DNA from: Moniliella sp. 'wahieum'
Taxonomy: Eukaryota; Basidiomycota; Moniliellomycetes; Moniliellales; Moniliellaceae
DNA: 64,000 nt
Assembly (NCBI GenBank): GCA_003971905.1
Contig: RSEE01000011.1
Coordinates: 917,453-981,452 of the forward strand
Direction of reading: 5' to 3'
The notes below the pieces were generated by a model that was not told the origin of the DNA, did no database searches, and saw nothing but the letters and a program-made list of their open reading frames with translations. Positions 32,901 to 44,126 of this stretch are shown piece by piece. How positions within the stretch are numbered: the first letter of the stretch is position 1; each line of letters starts with the position of its first letter. Made by a program: the position numbers and the translations under genes.

Positions 32901-35406
32901 GTGCCACCTTTAGCCACAAGTCCCAATGCCGGCGCAGTTGTGTTTGACTGCTCAAGGGGCGTCACGCCTCCTTCTTCGTGTTCCTTCATCCGCGCCTGCT
33001 GTTCCCATCGACGCGGGCAAGTGATGGAGTAGCACAGTCGTTCAGCAGTGCACGTGGGGGAATAGCATTCGGTCAAAAGGGTGAAAACACCCGACGGGAA
33101 ATCGTCTTCCTCTCCAGAGGTGGGCGATACTGGAAGCGCGCCTGATCCATTCGACTTTTCTTACGCAGGGGATTGGACCGCGAGGTGCCCTCTGATTCGG
33201 TTTCCCCTGCAGGCGTAGGCACTGAGGATGACTCGGTACCAGTTGTCGCCGTCGAACGCAAAGTAGCAGTGCGTGGGGGGTTGTGCAAGGAACTAGATGG
33301 AACAGGAGTAGCGTGTGGGGGTTCCTCGGGCGCTGGATCTATGGCGACGGCGGCGAGAAGCGTAGGCGCTTCTGATCCCGTGAGAGTGTGTTCGGCATCA
33401 GGGGTGATGGTTTTACCCTCATCCGAGGGGTACGAGAGCTGAGGTGCTCCAGCGGGGGCAAGACGGACCCGGAACTGGTACATCTCGTTGGGTGAGTCCC
33501 GCAGACGGTGGTCGTACGTCACGTCGTGGAAGAATTTTTGAGCATCAAGCGAACGACCAGGAGAAGTGCCAAGTTACGATCTTTGGTGCGTAGAATCAGG
33601 CACAGTTTGTTGACTGCGTCTTGCCCGTCAAACGCATCCTTGTACCGCAGCCCATCCTTGCTACGCTCCGCCACGACAATTCGCTCCTTCAGCGCTCGTG
33701 CCACTTGCGACAGTAACGCAGGGTATACCATGGCCATAGCTGATCCTGATCCAGAAGACTTGGACTTAAGATGTCCTTTCCGGCTCTCCTCCTGGCTCGG
33801 ATCGGTCAGGGCAGGTAAGCTGCTTTGTACGCTCGTTCCCGGCTCGACAGGGATCCCATAGGGCGTAAAGGGGGTTGTGCGTAGACTGGCATGGGTGCGA
33901 GTACGAAGGGTTTCCCTCGGCCGTATCCACATATGCCGCTGCCGCATCGTTGGGGCCCAACACTGGCTCATCTCTTGTCCCCGCGTCTATCCGGGGCGAC
34001 GGGGAGGCAACCAGAGGAAGGGACGGAGGGGCCTCAGGGGATGACACGGGCGCGGCGGAAGGGACAGAAAGGGTGTGGAAGATGAAACGAGCGCCGAGGC
34101 GGGAGGTGCAGTTCCTGAAGCTTCGTGAGGTTGTGGCGCCACTTGCCCGTTAGGTGGTCCCATTGTGAGGAAAGGTGACCAGAGAAGAAAGAGCGAGACT
34201 GGGAGTGACTATGGGAATGATTTGGTGGCCCACCGCAGAGCCGGTTGAGTAAGAAGGGGTTGAATCTGGTAGCGGGACTGAGGAGATGGGGGTAGGGAGT
34301 CAGAGCTCGCAGACCATGCGCGTGACTTGGATCGGACCTGGCGATCCATTCAAGGATCCATTTGGCGCAGCCCCGCGCCAGGCGGTTGACTCGCTGATGA
34401 CTTGGAGGGCGATGGGATGAGACTGATTTACCAGGGGTTCCTGGGCCAAAGGGATACCCGAGTAAGCCGAAACATCAGAAGTACCATCCGAACCGAGCGA
34501 CTCGTGCCGGCTACGAGGGTCCACCCAAGAGAAGCATCCGATACACGCCGCGAATGAGGAGCCATCATGGAAGAGGGGTAAGATGGTGCCATATTGTGTT
34601 CCCAACCGACATGGACGCAGGTGTCTGCGCGGGCACGTGGTGGAGGAGAGAAAGCACTGGGCCAGGCCATGCCGATCGGCGGGACGAGTCGGGGAGAAGG
34701 GGAAGCGGAAAGGGGGCCGGGTGAGCGCTCTCGACCGACCAGGGAATCGACGGTGTTCGTGCGCCGGAGCGGGACGAGGGGCGGGGTTGGCTAGGAGCAA
34801 GAAAGCACTGTTGGATCATCGGTGAAGGGCAGGGGAGGAAGCATCGGCGCAGCGGGCGAGCCAGAAGTGGATTCTAAGGGAGGGGTTTGAGTACCTTGGT
34901 GGACGCGCCGGTGGCAGAACCTTTGGCGGAGCCTGAACCAGACTGTGAAGCCGACACCTGAGTGGTGGGAGCAGTCCAGGGGATGGAAGGGGTCTGGTAC
35001 ATGGCCGCCGCGCTGCCCATGGAGGAAGCGGCGAGGGAGGCGCTGCCGCTAACACTCGTGCCTGCCGAACTGGTGCGGCGGGTCTCGGTGGTGGGTGGAG
35101 GGGGGCGGCATACCAGGCGGCGGGGGTTGCGCTGAGGGGATGTGGCGGGGCCTGGGGCGGAGGAGAGGGCGGATGGGTGTAGGCGTAGGCGGCAGAGGCA
35201 GAGTACGGGGCTCGTGGCGAAGCAGGCCCGGGAGAGGCACGCCCCGCAGCCGCGTAGTGCGTGGTTGTGGGCGCAGGCCGTGGTCGGGCGGCCCCGGCGG
35301 ACAGAGGGCCGGAGGCAGTGCGTCTCTGGGTGGATGCATTGCTGTGGCCTGATCCAGCGGAGGAGCGGCCAAAGATGTTCTCAAACGCAGCTGTGCGTTT
35401 GTCCAT
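29914..35406 (-). CDS. ROM2: Rho guanine-nucleotide exchange factor, Rom1/Rom2 type (DEP-DH-PH-CNH)
   Basis: This would activate Rho1 at the cell cortex in the cell-wall integrity pathway. Domains in order: a disordered Pro/Ser/Ala-rich N-terminus from MDKRTAAFENIFG at 35,406; a DEP domain at about 33.5-33.75 kb (YPALLSQVARALKERIVV, DAVNKLCLIL); a DH domain at 32.2-32.8 kb (TERNFVHDLEYLRDEWMVPL, then YLTKPVTRLARYPLLLQEVF, the catalytic helix); a PH domain at 31.6-32.1 kb; and a C-terminal citron-homology domain at 30.5-31.5 kb (ASCAVPFDFGRRIIYGAHDG to FYVNKTGWRSKGKWLIQWEG). Introns with consensus ends lie at 31,932-31,864 and 30,773-30,719. The last about 150 residues are Pro/Gln/Met-rich and end at 29,914. 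The 5' part (33.9-35.4 kb) needs several frame joins and could include a separate short gene upstream, so the start is the weakest point. Confidence 0.85.
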
Positions 35407-36522
35407 CACGGGTACCAGGCGGCGGGGTGGCGCGGGAGAAAGAGAGGGATTGTGGACACTCAGCACAGCATGTCGGTGGCAGTGGCGGTGGCGGTGGCGA
35501 TGGCAATGGCGACGGCAGCGGCAGAGGAGGCGACGAGGAAGGGGCGGTGAAGGGGTTATCGTGGCGGCGGCGCTGCTAGTCCGGTGTTTTCGGCGTGGAG
35601 CATCAATTCGATCCCATTCCGCCTCCACCCGCTGGCCACCCACGACTCCTGAACAAAACCAACCCGTTCGGGCGACGTCATCGCACACGTGCTCAGCACC
35701 AGTCCAGTGTCCCCCACAAACCCCTACCCAGAGCATCAACCGCGCTGGGGCGCACAGAAATTATACCCCCACTCGTCGACGTTTCTCGGCCAGGGCTGTG
35801 CCGTCTTGGCTCGGAACGGTGTTTCTTCCGACGGCCTAAGACCTGCCGACCCTTCCCCGCCATCCAACACCCGACACACCGAACAGGCACCTCCCTCTGG
35901 CCTTCCTGTTGAGTACGTTGCGTTGAACAGTTGATCGCCACTATGTACTGCTGTGCTCCGCGACCACACCACCTGACCGGTGCAATGACATTCTCCCTTC
36001 ACTGCTTCTCTGTCCACTGTATAGCCGCCTGCGATCACACACAGCTACTAGTGTCCTGATGGGAGACGCTACAAGCTGTTGCAAGGTGGCCGCGATGTCT
36101 GATGAGAGGATAGCAATTCAATCCTCAAGAGAACTCCCAGGAAAAAAATGAAGCGCGAAAAACGCCTGGGAGCGTAACGACCGATCCTCAGTAAGAGGAC
36201 TGCAAGGAAAAAACGAAATGAACGCCTTACGATGAGGTCTCGTCGCCATCTCGCCGTCCCCTACTGTTTCCATAAGAGATCACGATAGGGGATACATCAG
36301 GCGAGTGCGGGTAATGCTCGCCAAATAGGACAGGGATTGTGGAGGGGACTGTGGATTGGGTCGAAATCGGCAGGGTAAGACATGAGGCATAGGATAAAGT
36401 ACACGGGATGGAGACGCAAGGGAATGAGTTTTAACGCCGAGAACTGCGGGTGAGTTGCTCAAGGCAAGAAAGGAACTCCCTAAAGAAACTGCTTCTGAGA
36501 GCAAGGATGCCTCTTTGCAGAA
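35407..36522. other. Promoter region of the RhoGEF gene and 3' flank of PEX13
   Basis: A (GGCGGTGGC)-like G/C-rich stretch at 35,470-35,530 directly precedes the RhoGEF start and may be its leader. No gene was found between 35.6 and 36.5 kb. Confidence 0.4.
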
Positions 36523-37811
36523 TCACTCTGAGCCGGCGACCCCACTCGCTGGAACAGTCTGCGCAGACGGGCTTCCCTCGATAGCTTTGGCTTTGGCTTG
36601 GGCTGCCCTTGCCTTGGCAGCCTCGAGGGACTCGACATACGTGGCTGGGAACCAGCCGACGCGGCCATCACGTGTACGACCTTTCCACCATTGGCTTTCT
36701 TGCCCGGTAGCTGGATCGTTCTTGGTTAAAACAGCGACAATGTCATTGGGTTGCAAGCTCAGTTCGAGAGGGTCTGTAGCCGGGAAAGCGTACAGCGCAC
36801 GTGCAAATGTGAGCTTGCTCAGGTCAAGCTGAGCTACTTCGGCGCCATCCGCCTGGTTGGTGGAAGGCAGGCCGGCAGCCGCGCCAGCTGCATGGGCGTC
36901 TTGCCCAGCAATGGGCAAGCCCAAGTCAGAGGCAGCTTGGATGCGTTTACGCTCAGCTTCTTGCTTTGCGTTGATTGCGCGTACCAGGCGGGACATGAGC
37001 CAGGGAAGGCCAATGACGCACGCGAGGAAGAACAGCAAAGGCTTCTTGTTCGGCCGTGGCTTTTTCCCACCGCCGCCACCACTGGCATGTGGCACCTTGT
37101 CCCCCACACCTGCGAATTCGCGGAACGCAGACACATCCAGTTGGGGTGGCTGGTCGATATTGCCGAGGCCAGTGAGGCGGTAGAGGGCCTGCTTAGCATA
37201 CCGCACGAGAGCCATGATGCTCAGTACCCCTCCTAGGTAGTTGCGAACATGACCGAGTTGTTCCGCAACACCAATCATAGCGAAGAAGCTGCTGTGGGTC
37301 GCCATCAAGGTGCTGTCCAGCATCTGGCAAAGCCCCACCCAGCACCCACGATGCTGCTGATCAGCTCAAACGTGGCCTGGGTCCCGGCCTCCATGCGCTG
37401 CGTCAGGCCGCCTTCCATACCAGGCTGGCCCATCATGCCGCCCATACCACCGTACATACCACCGTACCCGCCCATACCGTACGAACCATAGCCGCCCATT
37501 CCGCCGTAACCCATGCCGCCGTACGAGCCAAGGCCGCCATAGCCCATAGAGCCGTACCCTCCGTATGAGGATCCATACCCTCCGTACCCGCTGCCGAGGC
37601 GTGAATAGGAGACATGCTGCTCCCCATGCCGCCGTACCCGGTCGTGCCGCCGAGGGCCGAAGTGGAGGCAACCCCCGTCGTCATCGGGTCGGCAGTGGCG
37701 GAGAGAGGCAGGACGGGCGGGCAGGTCGGGCGCAGCGGTGCTAGATGTGGTGGGCAGGTCGGACGCTCCGGTGGCGCCGGCTTGTTCCCAGGGCTTTGGA
37801 GGAGAGGGCAT
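36523..37811 (-). CDS. PEX13: Peroxisomal import protein Pex13
   Basis: Pex13 is the docking/pore component for peroxisomal matrix protein import, in the peroxisome membrane. The start at 37,811 gives MPSPPKPWEQAG, the standard Pex13 opening. A Tyr/Gly-rich segment of about 75 residues follows (GYGGYGSSYGGYGSMGYGG at about 37,430-37,600), then the conserved core LISSIVGAGWGFA and FFAMIGVAEQLGHVRNYLGG. Next come the membrane segment LLFFLACVIGLPWLMSRLV and a cytosolic SH3 domain (FARALYAFPATDPLELSLQ to GRTRDGRVGWFPATYVESLE) near the C-terminus. Frame changes in the first half (near 37,690, 37,610 and 37,320) suggest lost bases; otherwise the order and length are normal. It shares its upstream region with CBF5, which runs the other way. 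Confidence 0.92.
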
Positions 37812-38229
37812 ACTGGGGGCAGGGGAGGAAAGCGAGGGGTGTGCTGGGGGCAACGGAGATGGTGGTGGCGAGCGGGTGACACTGCGGTCGATAGCTGCCA
37901 CCCCGGCGCCACTCTTCCGGCCCCCGGCCCTCGGCTGCCACCGCCCCACGCGCCCCAGCTGCCCCGTGCAGCGTCACTGGCCACAGCCCCTCACCGCATC
38001 CAGGTGTGAAATGCAGGCGGGTTGAAATTTCAGTTGAAATCGGCGCTGTCCTGATTAATTCGCCCCCACCTGCTTCTTTCCGCCCAAAGCGGCGGAATGG
38101 CTGTTGCACCGGTCGAAAAACAGGAAATTGCACGGAGGAAAAGGTGGCCGGACGGTCGGACGAACGGTCGCTACGAAGCAAAAAGCAAAGGCTGCCGGCC
38201 GCTCTGGGATCCAACCACCGCCCGCCACG
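37812..38229. promoter_or_regulatory. Divergent promoter between PEX13 and CBF5
   Basis: The two ATGs face away from each other across 418 bases. It holds a polypyrimidine patch and a short TTGAAATTTCAGTTGAAAT repeat near 38,022-38,041, but no clear TATA box. Confidence 0.45.
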
Positions 38230-39708
38230 ATGACCGACCACGTCCTCGCGCCTGATGCGAGCGGCCCCAAGCTCAATTCGAGCGAGTGGCCCCTCTTGCT
38301 CAAGAACTACGAGCGCTTGCTCGTCCGCAGCAGCCACTTCACCCCCATCCCGGCTGGAGCAGCCCGCTCAAGCGCGACCTCAAGACTTACATCTCGTCGG
38401 GTGTGATCAACCTGGACAAGCCTGCCAACCCTTCGTCGCACGAGGTCGTCGCCTGGATCCGCCGCATCTTGCGCGTGGAGAAGACGGGTCACTCGGGCAC
38501 GCTTGACCCCAAGGTCCCGGCTGCTTGATTGTGTGCATTGACCGTGCCACGCGCCTGGTCAAGTCGCAGCAAGGCGCCGGTAAGGAGTACGTTTGCGTCC
38601 TCCGTCTCCACGACCGCCTCGAGGACCCGATCAAGCTTCCTCGTGCTCTGGAGACCCTGACAGGCGCCCTGTTCCAGCGCCCGCCGTTGATCAGTGCGGT
38701 GAAGCGCCAGCTGCGTATCCGTACCATCCACCAGTCCAAGCCATCATCGAGTTTGACAATGACCGCCAGCTCGCCGTGTTTTGGGTCGTGCGAAGCGGGG
38801 ACGTACATCCGTACCCTCTGTGTGCACCTTGGTCTTCTCCTCGGTGTGGGTGGTCACATGCAGGAGCTGCGCCGTGTCCGGTCTGGGGCTTTGTCCGAAG
38901 ACGACAACATGGTGACGATGCACGACGTGCTCGATGCCCAATGGTTGTACGACAACCAACGCGATGGTACGCCTAGCTTCTTCCCCTCATTTCTTGCTAC
39001 GAAAGAACTTGTCAGCAACTGACTTTTCTCGCTATTTTCCAGAGAGCTATCTACGCCACGTAATCAGTCCGCTGGAGACGCTGCTGGTTGGGTACAAGCG
39101 TATTGTGGTGCGCGACAGTGCGGTGAACGCAGTGTGCTATGGCGCCAAGTTGATGCTGCCTGGTGTGCTGCGTACGAGGCTGGTATTGAGGTGAACGAGG
39201 AGGTGGTACTGATGACGACTAAGGGCGAGGCCATCGCGCTGGGTGTGGCGCAGATGACGACGACGGACCTGAGCTCGTGTGATCACGGTGTGGCAGCCAA
39301 GGTGAAGCGTTGCATCATGGAGCGGGACGTGTACCCGCGCCGCTGGGGTCTGGGGCCCAAGGCCAGCGAGAAGAAGAAGCTGGTCAAGGAAGGCAAGCTG
39401 GACAAGCACGGCAAGGTCATTGACGGTGTCACGCCTGCGTCGTGGACCAACACCTACGTTGACTACAGTGGCAACCCGGAACCTACGGCGGCACCTGCTG
39501 CCACTGCCGCTGCTGCTGCCCTGTGACCGCGCCTGCATCTGAAGCCGGCGGTAGAGTCCAAGAAGCGCAAGGCGGAGGATGGCGACGAAACGAAGGAGGC
39601 AGTGGAGACCGAAGAGGAGCGCAAGCGTAGGAAGAAGGAAAAGAAGGACAAGAAGGAAAGAAAGAGAAGAAAGAGAAGAAGGAGAAGAAGGAGAAGAGCG
39701 AAGAGTGA
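38230..39708 (+). CDS. CBF5: H/ACA snoRNP pseudouridine synthase (dyskerin)
   Basis: Cbf5 is the catalytic subunit of nucleolar H/ACA particles that pseudouridylate rRNA and snRNA; it is essential in fungi. The start at 38,230 ([12 protein letters not shown]) leads into [20 protein letters not shown]. Next is the catalytic region [10 protein letters not shown], whose aspartate is in GTLDPK, followed by [20 protein letters not shown], then the TruB segments [20 protein letters not shown] and [19 protein letters not shown]. An intron at 38,967-39,042 precedes the PUA domain ([40 protein letters not shown]). The lysine/glutamate tail ends at 39,708. At least six small indels break the frame (near 38,357, 38,516, 38,740, 38,787, 39,173 and 39,540); each is repaired by adding one or two bases. 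An essential gene cannot be this broken, so the damage is probably technical. Confidence 0.93.
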
Positions 39709-40869
39709 AATGCAACCTTCTAGGCTCTTGACCAGTGGTATGTCTGTTCACTTTCTTGCTGCAAAACTAGGAGCCTTTCTTTTGTACTCTACACGCGCAA
39801 CGGCATGATGAGGAACACAATAGTTGTCTGCTCTTTTAACTCCCATATACCTCTGCCTCTGGACGGACGCCAATGCGGGTGGCTGCATCTTGTGTTGGTA
39901 GACGCGGGATCGCAATATAAAAATGGAGCGCTAGATGGGGCATATGGTAAGGTTACAGTGTGCCAGCGATAAACGAGACCATCCACATCTGACGGGGCCA
40001 AAAATGTATGCAGAAGAGCATATGTGTACACGATCCCGTGGGGCCAAGTTCACTGTGGAGCGTGTGGTCTGCATAATTCAATCGATGTGGAAAGATCAAA
40101 TCAACCAAACAGAGGGACAACAAAGCCGGCAGAGAGACTATATATATATCGTCCGTCTTGGGGCATCACACAGAGGCAAGTCCACCGTTTTATTGTGTGA
40201 GAGAGACCGAGGGATGAACCCCACGAGTTGCAGCGACTTTTTGACCCGCATGATTACATATACGAGCGCGAATGGCTCCAATGGCAGCTGAGTACGGATG
40301 GTCCATTTGTCTCCCAAGAGTCGCTACTCCTATAGCATCACCCGCCTCAACTGGCAGTTATATATATAGTAGCAAGACCAATATATTAATGTGTGCTACA
40401 AAATACGGGTCCTGCTATCATAGCTGTAGTCCATGTTGCTCCTGTGAGCGTGCCCAATTCGCGGGTGTACTACTGATGAAACTGATGAAGAGATCTCGCC
40501 TGTAAACGATCGTACTAGTATATATATATTTCCTTGGGAATGCTATAGATAGAATTTACCCTGTCTTAGTATTCGAAAAGCTTCAATGTCCTATGTCCTA
40601 TCGATCACGTCGATCACATACAGTGCGCAGACAAGAGATGCGTATTCAAAATGTCGGTGTTTGTTTGGATCGAAGTGAGAAGAAGAAACAACCGAGTCGT
40701 CGTCGCACAATAAGCGACAAAAAAGCTCACGGGAACCGTCTCGTATTAAACAACTCAAGCGAGGCATCGTCTTCATCGGTCCTCGCCCCACACCTGTATA
40801 TGGGTCTTGTTTTTCTTTCGCCACCTCCATCTCCACCCCCTCACTGGTTCGGCCCATGTGTACCCCTCT
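39709..40869. other. Convergent intergenic region, AT-rich
   Basis: This lies between CBF5 and the kinase gene, which converge. It is AT-rich with TATATATATA runs at about 40,138, 40,360 and 40,518, as expected for two facing 3' ends. No gene was seen. Confidence 0.45.
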
Positions 40870-42122
40870 TCACTGGAAGGAGACTTGCTTGACGCGCGCC
40901 TTTGCCTTACGGTGGCCCTCCTCCTTGCTCTCCGCCGCGGTGGCGCTTGCCTCCACGCGGGGCTCGGTGGCCTCAATCTCCTGGGTCAACTCGGGCATGG
41001 CAAGAATCTCAGGCCCTGAGGGACGCTTTGCACGGTCGATACACAGCAGCCGGTGCAGAAGGCGGACGAGCCAAGGCGAATACTTGGCGGGCACGGCGGG
41101 ATTGGTGATGCGCATGGTCCGCCGGAACAGGATCTTGTGGTACTCGTCCTTGCTCTCTTTCTTGGACGAGTGTGGGGCGATGTTGAGCAGGGGCTGGAAG
41201 GTGCACATCTCGTACAACGTGCAACCTACTGACCAGAGGTCCGACTTGGGGCTGGTATGCGTACCGTCGGGGAACAAGACCTCTGGGGCCATGTAGCCTG
41301 GAGTGCCACACTTCCCATACAGTTGTCGATTGTGACGCGTCACGCCAGCCAACCCAAAGTCAGACAGTTTCAGGCGCCCGTGCTGGTCCACGAGAATGTT
41401 TCCAGGCTTGACGTCACGATGGAGAATGGACTTGTGCGGCTCGGTGGCATTGTCTCCATAATGATCATGACAGGCTACTAAGGCACTGATCACTTGGCGA
41501 AGGTAAATGCGGATTGTGCGCTCTGGCAGGCCCACATCCCCATTCTTCCGGCTCTTGGAAGCGAGGCGCAAGACCTTGTTCAGGTCCCCCCCTGGTGCAT
41601 ACTCCATCACGATGCAGACCGATTTAAGCTTGCCTGGGGTCCTACTGTAATGCAAAACCCACACGATGAACACAAATGTCATGTCAGTATACAGGTCTCC
41701 GGAGCGTTGAAGCCTTCTTCGTTGCATATACTCTAGGGAGAGGTGGATACGTACACAGATGGGGTGCTGGCAAAGAAATGGACCAACGCCGTGATGTTGG
41801 GGTGAGAAAGGATGCGCATCAGGTGGATCTCATTCAAAATGTGCTTAGTGTGGTCCCTGTTGCTGCGGGGTGAGATAACGGGGATGCTCTTCACGGCAAA
41901 AAACATTCCATCGGTTGAACGCTTGGCAAGGTAAACAGTGCCATAACCTCCACGGCCTAGAATGCGAAGTGAAGCATAGCGAACGGCTTCTTTATTCCCC
42001 ACCTTCTCCCTCTCCTTCTCCTTCTCTTTCGGACGTGTAGTAGTGAGAGCGTGAGCAACCGCGGTGCGCGCAGCGGTCAAAGCGCTCAAAGCGCCATGCT
42101 GTTGAGCCGGGAGTACAGCCAT
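40870..42122 (-). CDS. Serine/threonine protein kinase, NEK-like
   Basis: This is a complete kinase domain of about 380 residues. Exon 1 starts MAVLPAQQHG, has a basic low-complexity stretch, then the glycine loop ILGRGGYGTVYLAKR and the ATP-anchoring lysine in FAVKSIP. An intron of about 110 bases (GTACGT donor near 41,757, TTACAG acceptor near 41,648) leads to exon 2. Exon 2 has CIVMEYAPGGDLNKVL, the catalytic loop LHRDVKPGNILVD, DFGLAG in place of DFG-plus-variable, the activation segment KCGTPGYMAPEVLF and DLWSVGCTLYEM. All catalytic residues (Lys, HRD, DFG) are present, so it should be active. The C-terminus is short and charged, ending VKQVSFQ. The layout resembles NIMA-related kinases, but this assignment is tentative. 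Confidence 0.82.
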
Positions 42123-42898
42123 TGCTCAAGGGTGTGGTTGGTGGTGTGGGGGAGGGGGGCGATGGCAAGGAGCATGGACACGGTATTTATAAAGGCCATA
42201 CGCTTATGCATTATACGCATACGCCAGAAAAAATAGGTTCTATAGGATAGTGGTGGTGTACTAGTGTCTCACGTTGTCGACGGCTGCCCTCTTGAGAGTC
42301 TGAGATCTCATCTCGTACTAAGTGTGGGCAAAATTAAAATCGCTGTGGTACATGGCCTGTGTGCCCCCGTCGGAGACTGGAACATAGCGTCGCTGCACGA
42401 GGGAAGCGACTTATTTAAAGCGCAGTCTCTGCGAGACCACAGAGAGACCACAGAGGCCTGTGGTCTACGGAGAGGCAAAATCCATTTATTTCCCAGCAGC
42501 GCCCACAGCACCCATTCGGAACACCCAGTTGCCCACTCCTTTATAGCTAGTCCCTTAGGGTCGCAATACACACGGGTGCAATGCTCACGATTGCTGCCCA
42601 CCAGTCTCAATCAATGAACTTTTGGCAGTCATTACCGCCCCGTCTGTAGCGCGGTATATTTGAATGTGGGTCATGCAGGTGCAGTAGTGTTTTGCCCTTA
42701 GTTAGGAAATTTCCAGAAAAGTTGAATACGAAAAGCATTCCGATCAAAAATGGGCAGAGGAAGCGCGAGTCCATGGACAATGCAGCATAAGACAACCCGT
42801 CCAAGTCGTATTACCCTCTGATCGGTAAGATTCGAGAAAAAAGTTGAAGGGCAGAGGCACATTAAAGATGAGGATATTCAAATGTAACCGAGAGAGCG
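42123..42898. other. Kinase promoter region
   Basis: No gene is supported in this 776-base gap. It is moderately AT-rich and contains a short AGACCACAGAGAGACCACAG duplication near 42,433-42,452. Confidence 0.4.
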
Positions 42899-43644
42899 TC
42901 AGTAGTGTTCCCAGAAATTTGCTGTGGCAGACGAGGTACAGGTAGCGCAAGAATAGGAAAAGAACCAGTGGAACCCCTTGTCGTATCCTTTTGCGCCCAA
43001 AACGACAGAGGACATGGAGATCTCCAGAGGGCGATCCTCGTTGGGAAGCACATCGTCCTTACCTAAGGTTTGGCATACAATAAGGCCAACCCCCGACGTA
43101 GCTCACCACACCGTCGAGACCGCGCCAGAAGAGCCAATCTTGTTGTCAAGGATAAAGAAGGGCACCTTGGCAAGCTTCCCGATGGCAAGAAGCCATTCGA
43201 GCTTTGTATGGCGCTCTCCAAGGGGATAATGTCGGAGGAAACAACCATGCAGACGGTACCAACAGTAGCGCCGTCGACCTCGTGCAAGTAGTCCATCCAC
43301 GCACCCGGGGCGCTTGCACGTGACGCGCCCAAGTCGTAGGCCGCGATGCATATACACTCAACCAACCCAAAAGGTACGAAAAAGTAATTGGATGGAGTGT
43401 GGCTCAGGGTGTGGCGAGGTAAGCATTCTTCATCATGTGCCGCAGCTTCGTCTTATTGCTGGCATCGCCCACGTCAAGGAAGAGGTCCTTGGCCGTCTTA
43501 GGTTTGGTGTACCAAACGCAAATTAAAGCGGAGGGAAAGCGTGTCTTACATATACAGCGAACGTGTGCCTCCTCGTCCACATCGCACTATCAGACAGAAG
43601 GGGATAGCAAACCACACCCATAGCACCCAGTCGAGGGAAACCAT
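42899..43644 (-). pseudogene. Decayed SAR1 (COPII small GTPase) copy
   Basis: Fragments along the minus strand follow the Sar1 protein in order. The opening is MVSLDWVLWVWF, like the amphipathic Sar1 start. Next come AKDLFLDVGDASNKTKLRHM (the P-loop region), ATLHP (switch 1), AAYDLGAS (the DLGG position), WMDYLHEVDGA, then KLAKVPFFILDNKIGSSGAV (the NKID region) and ISMSSVVLGAKGYDKGFHWF at the end. The motifs are damaged by substitutions, not only indels: the P-loop lacks GxxxxGK[ST], DLGGH reads DLGAS, and NKID reads NKIG. Frame changes lie at about 43,430, 43,190 and 43,100, and in-frame stops are present. I infer a non-functional duplicate, with an intact SAR1 elsewhere. It lies immediately downstream of SEC16 on the same strand. 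Confidence 0.7.
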
Positions 43645-44126
43645 GGCCAACGGTAGACGGCAGACGTTGACAGTGGCGGATCGCAGATGCTGCTCTCTGT
43701 CGTGAGGTGGTGGGGGTGCCTATTAAGCTTCAGCCCCACTCCTGGCGGGGAAGGGCCGCATATATGGAAACGCGATTACACTTTCAATCTTTTCTGTTCT
43801 GCCATCGATGCCATCTGGACTTTGGGAGAGGCCAGTGCTCCTCCCCAGCAACACAGTGGGATCAACACGAGTAGGTCAGTGCAATAGACAGTTGATCTTG
43901 GTTGGACCTCAGGAGGCCGTATGGACAAAGCTGCGGTACAGGTACATTCAAGCATGAGACGAGACCTTGTGGATTCATTTTGGCATTTAATACGTTTTGC
44001 ACCGCCAGCCAATTGGCCAGAGGCCAGCACAGGTGGCGGAGCGTGCCCGCACCAGCACTTGCTATTGCGGCGGGGGGGGTAAGGGCAAAGGAGAGAACAG
44101 GCGATAGAAAGGGAGTGTGGGCCCTC
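43645..44126. other. Short gap between SEC16 and the SAR1 relic
   Basis: About 480 bases with no open frame of note; this is the SEC16 3' flank. Confidence 0.4.

Noticed and set aside
34816-35739. Separate gene upstream of the RhoGEF
   Set aside because: The frame beginning MDKRTAAFENIFG fits as the disordered N-terminus of the same gene; a separate short gene cannot be excluded, but there is no stop with a terminator-like gap between them.
38230-39708. Programmed frameshifting in CBF5
   Set aside because: Six unrelated sites without a shared slippery sequence, and similar breaks in most other genes, point to sequence error.
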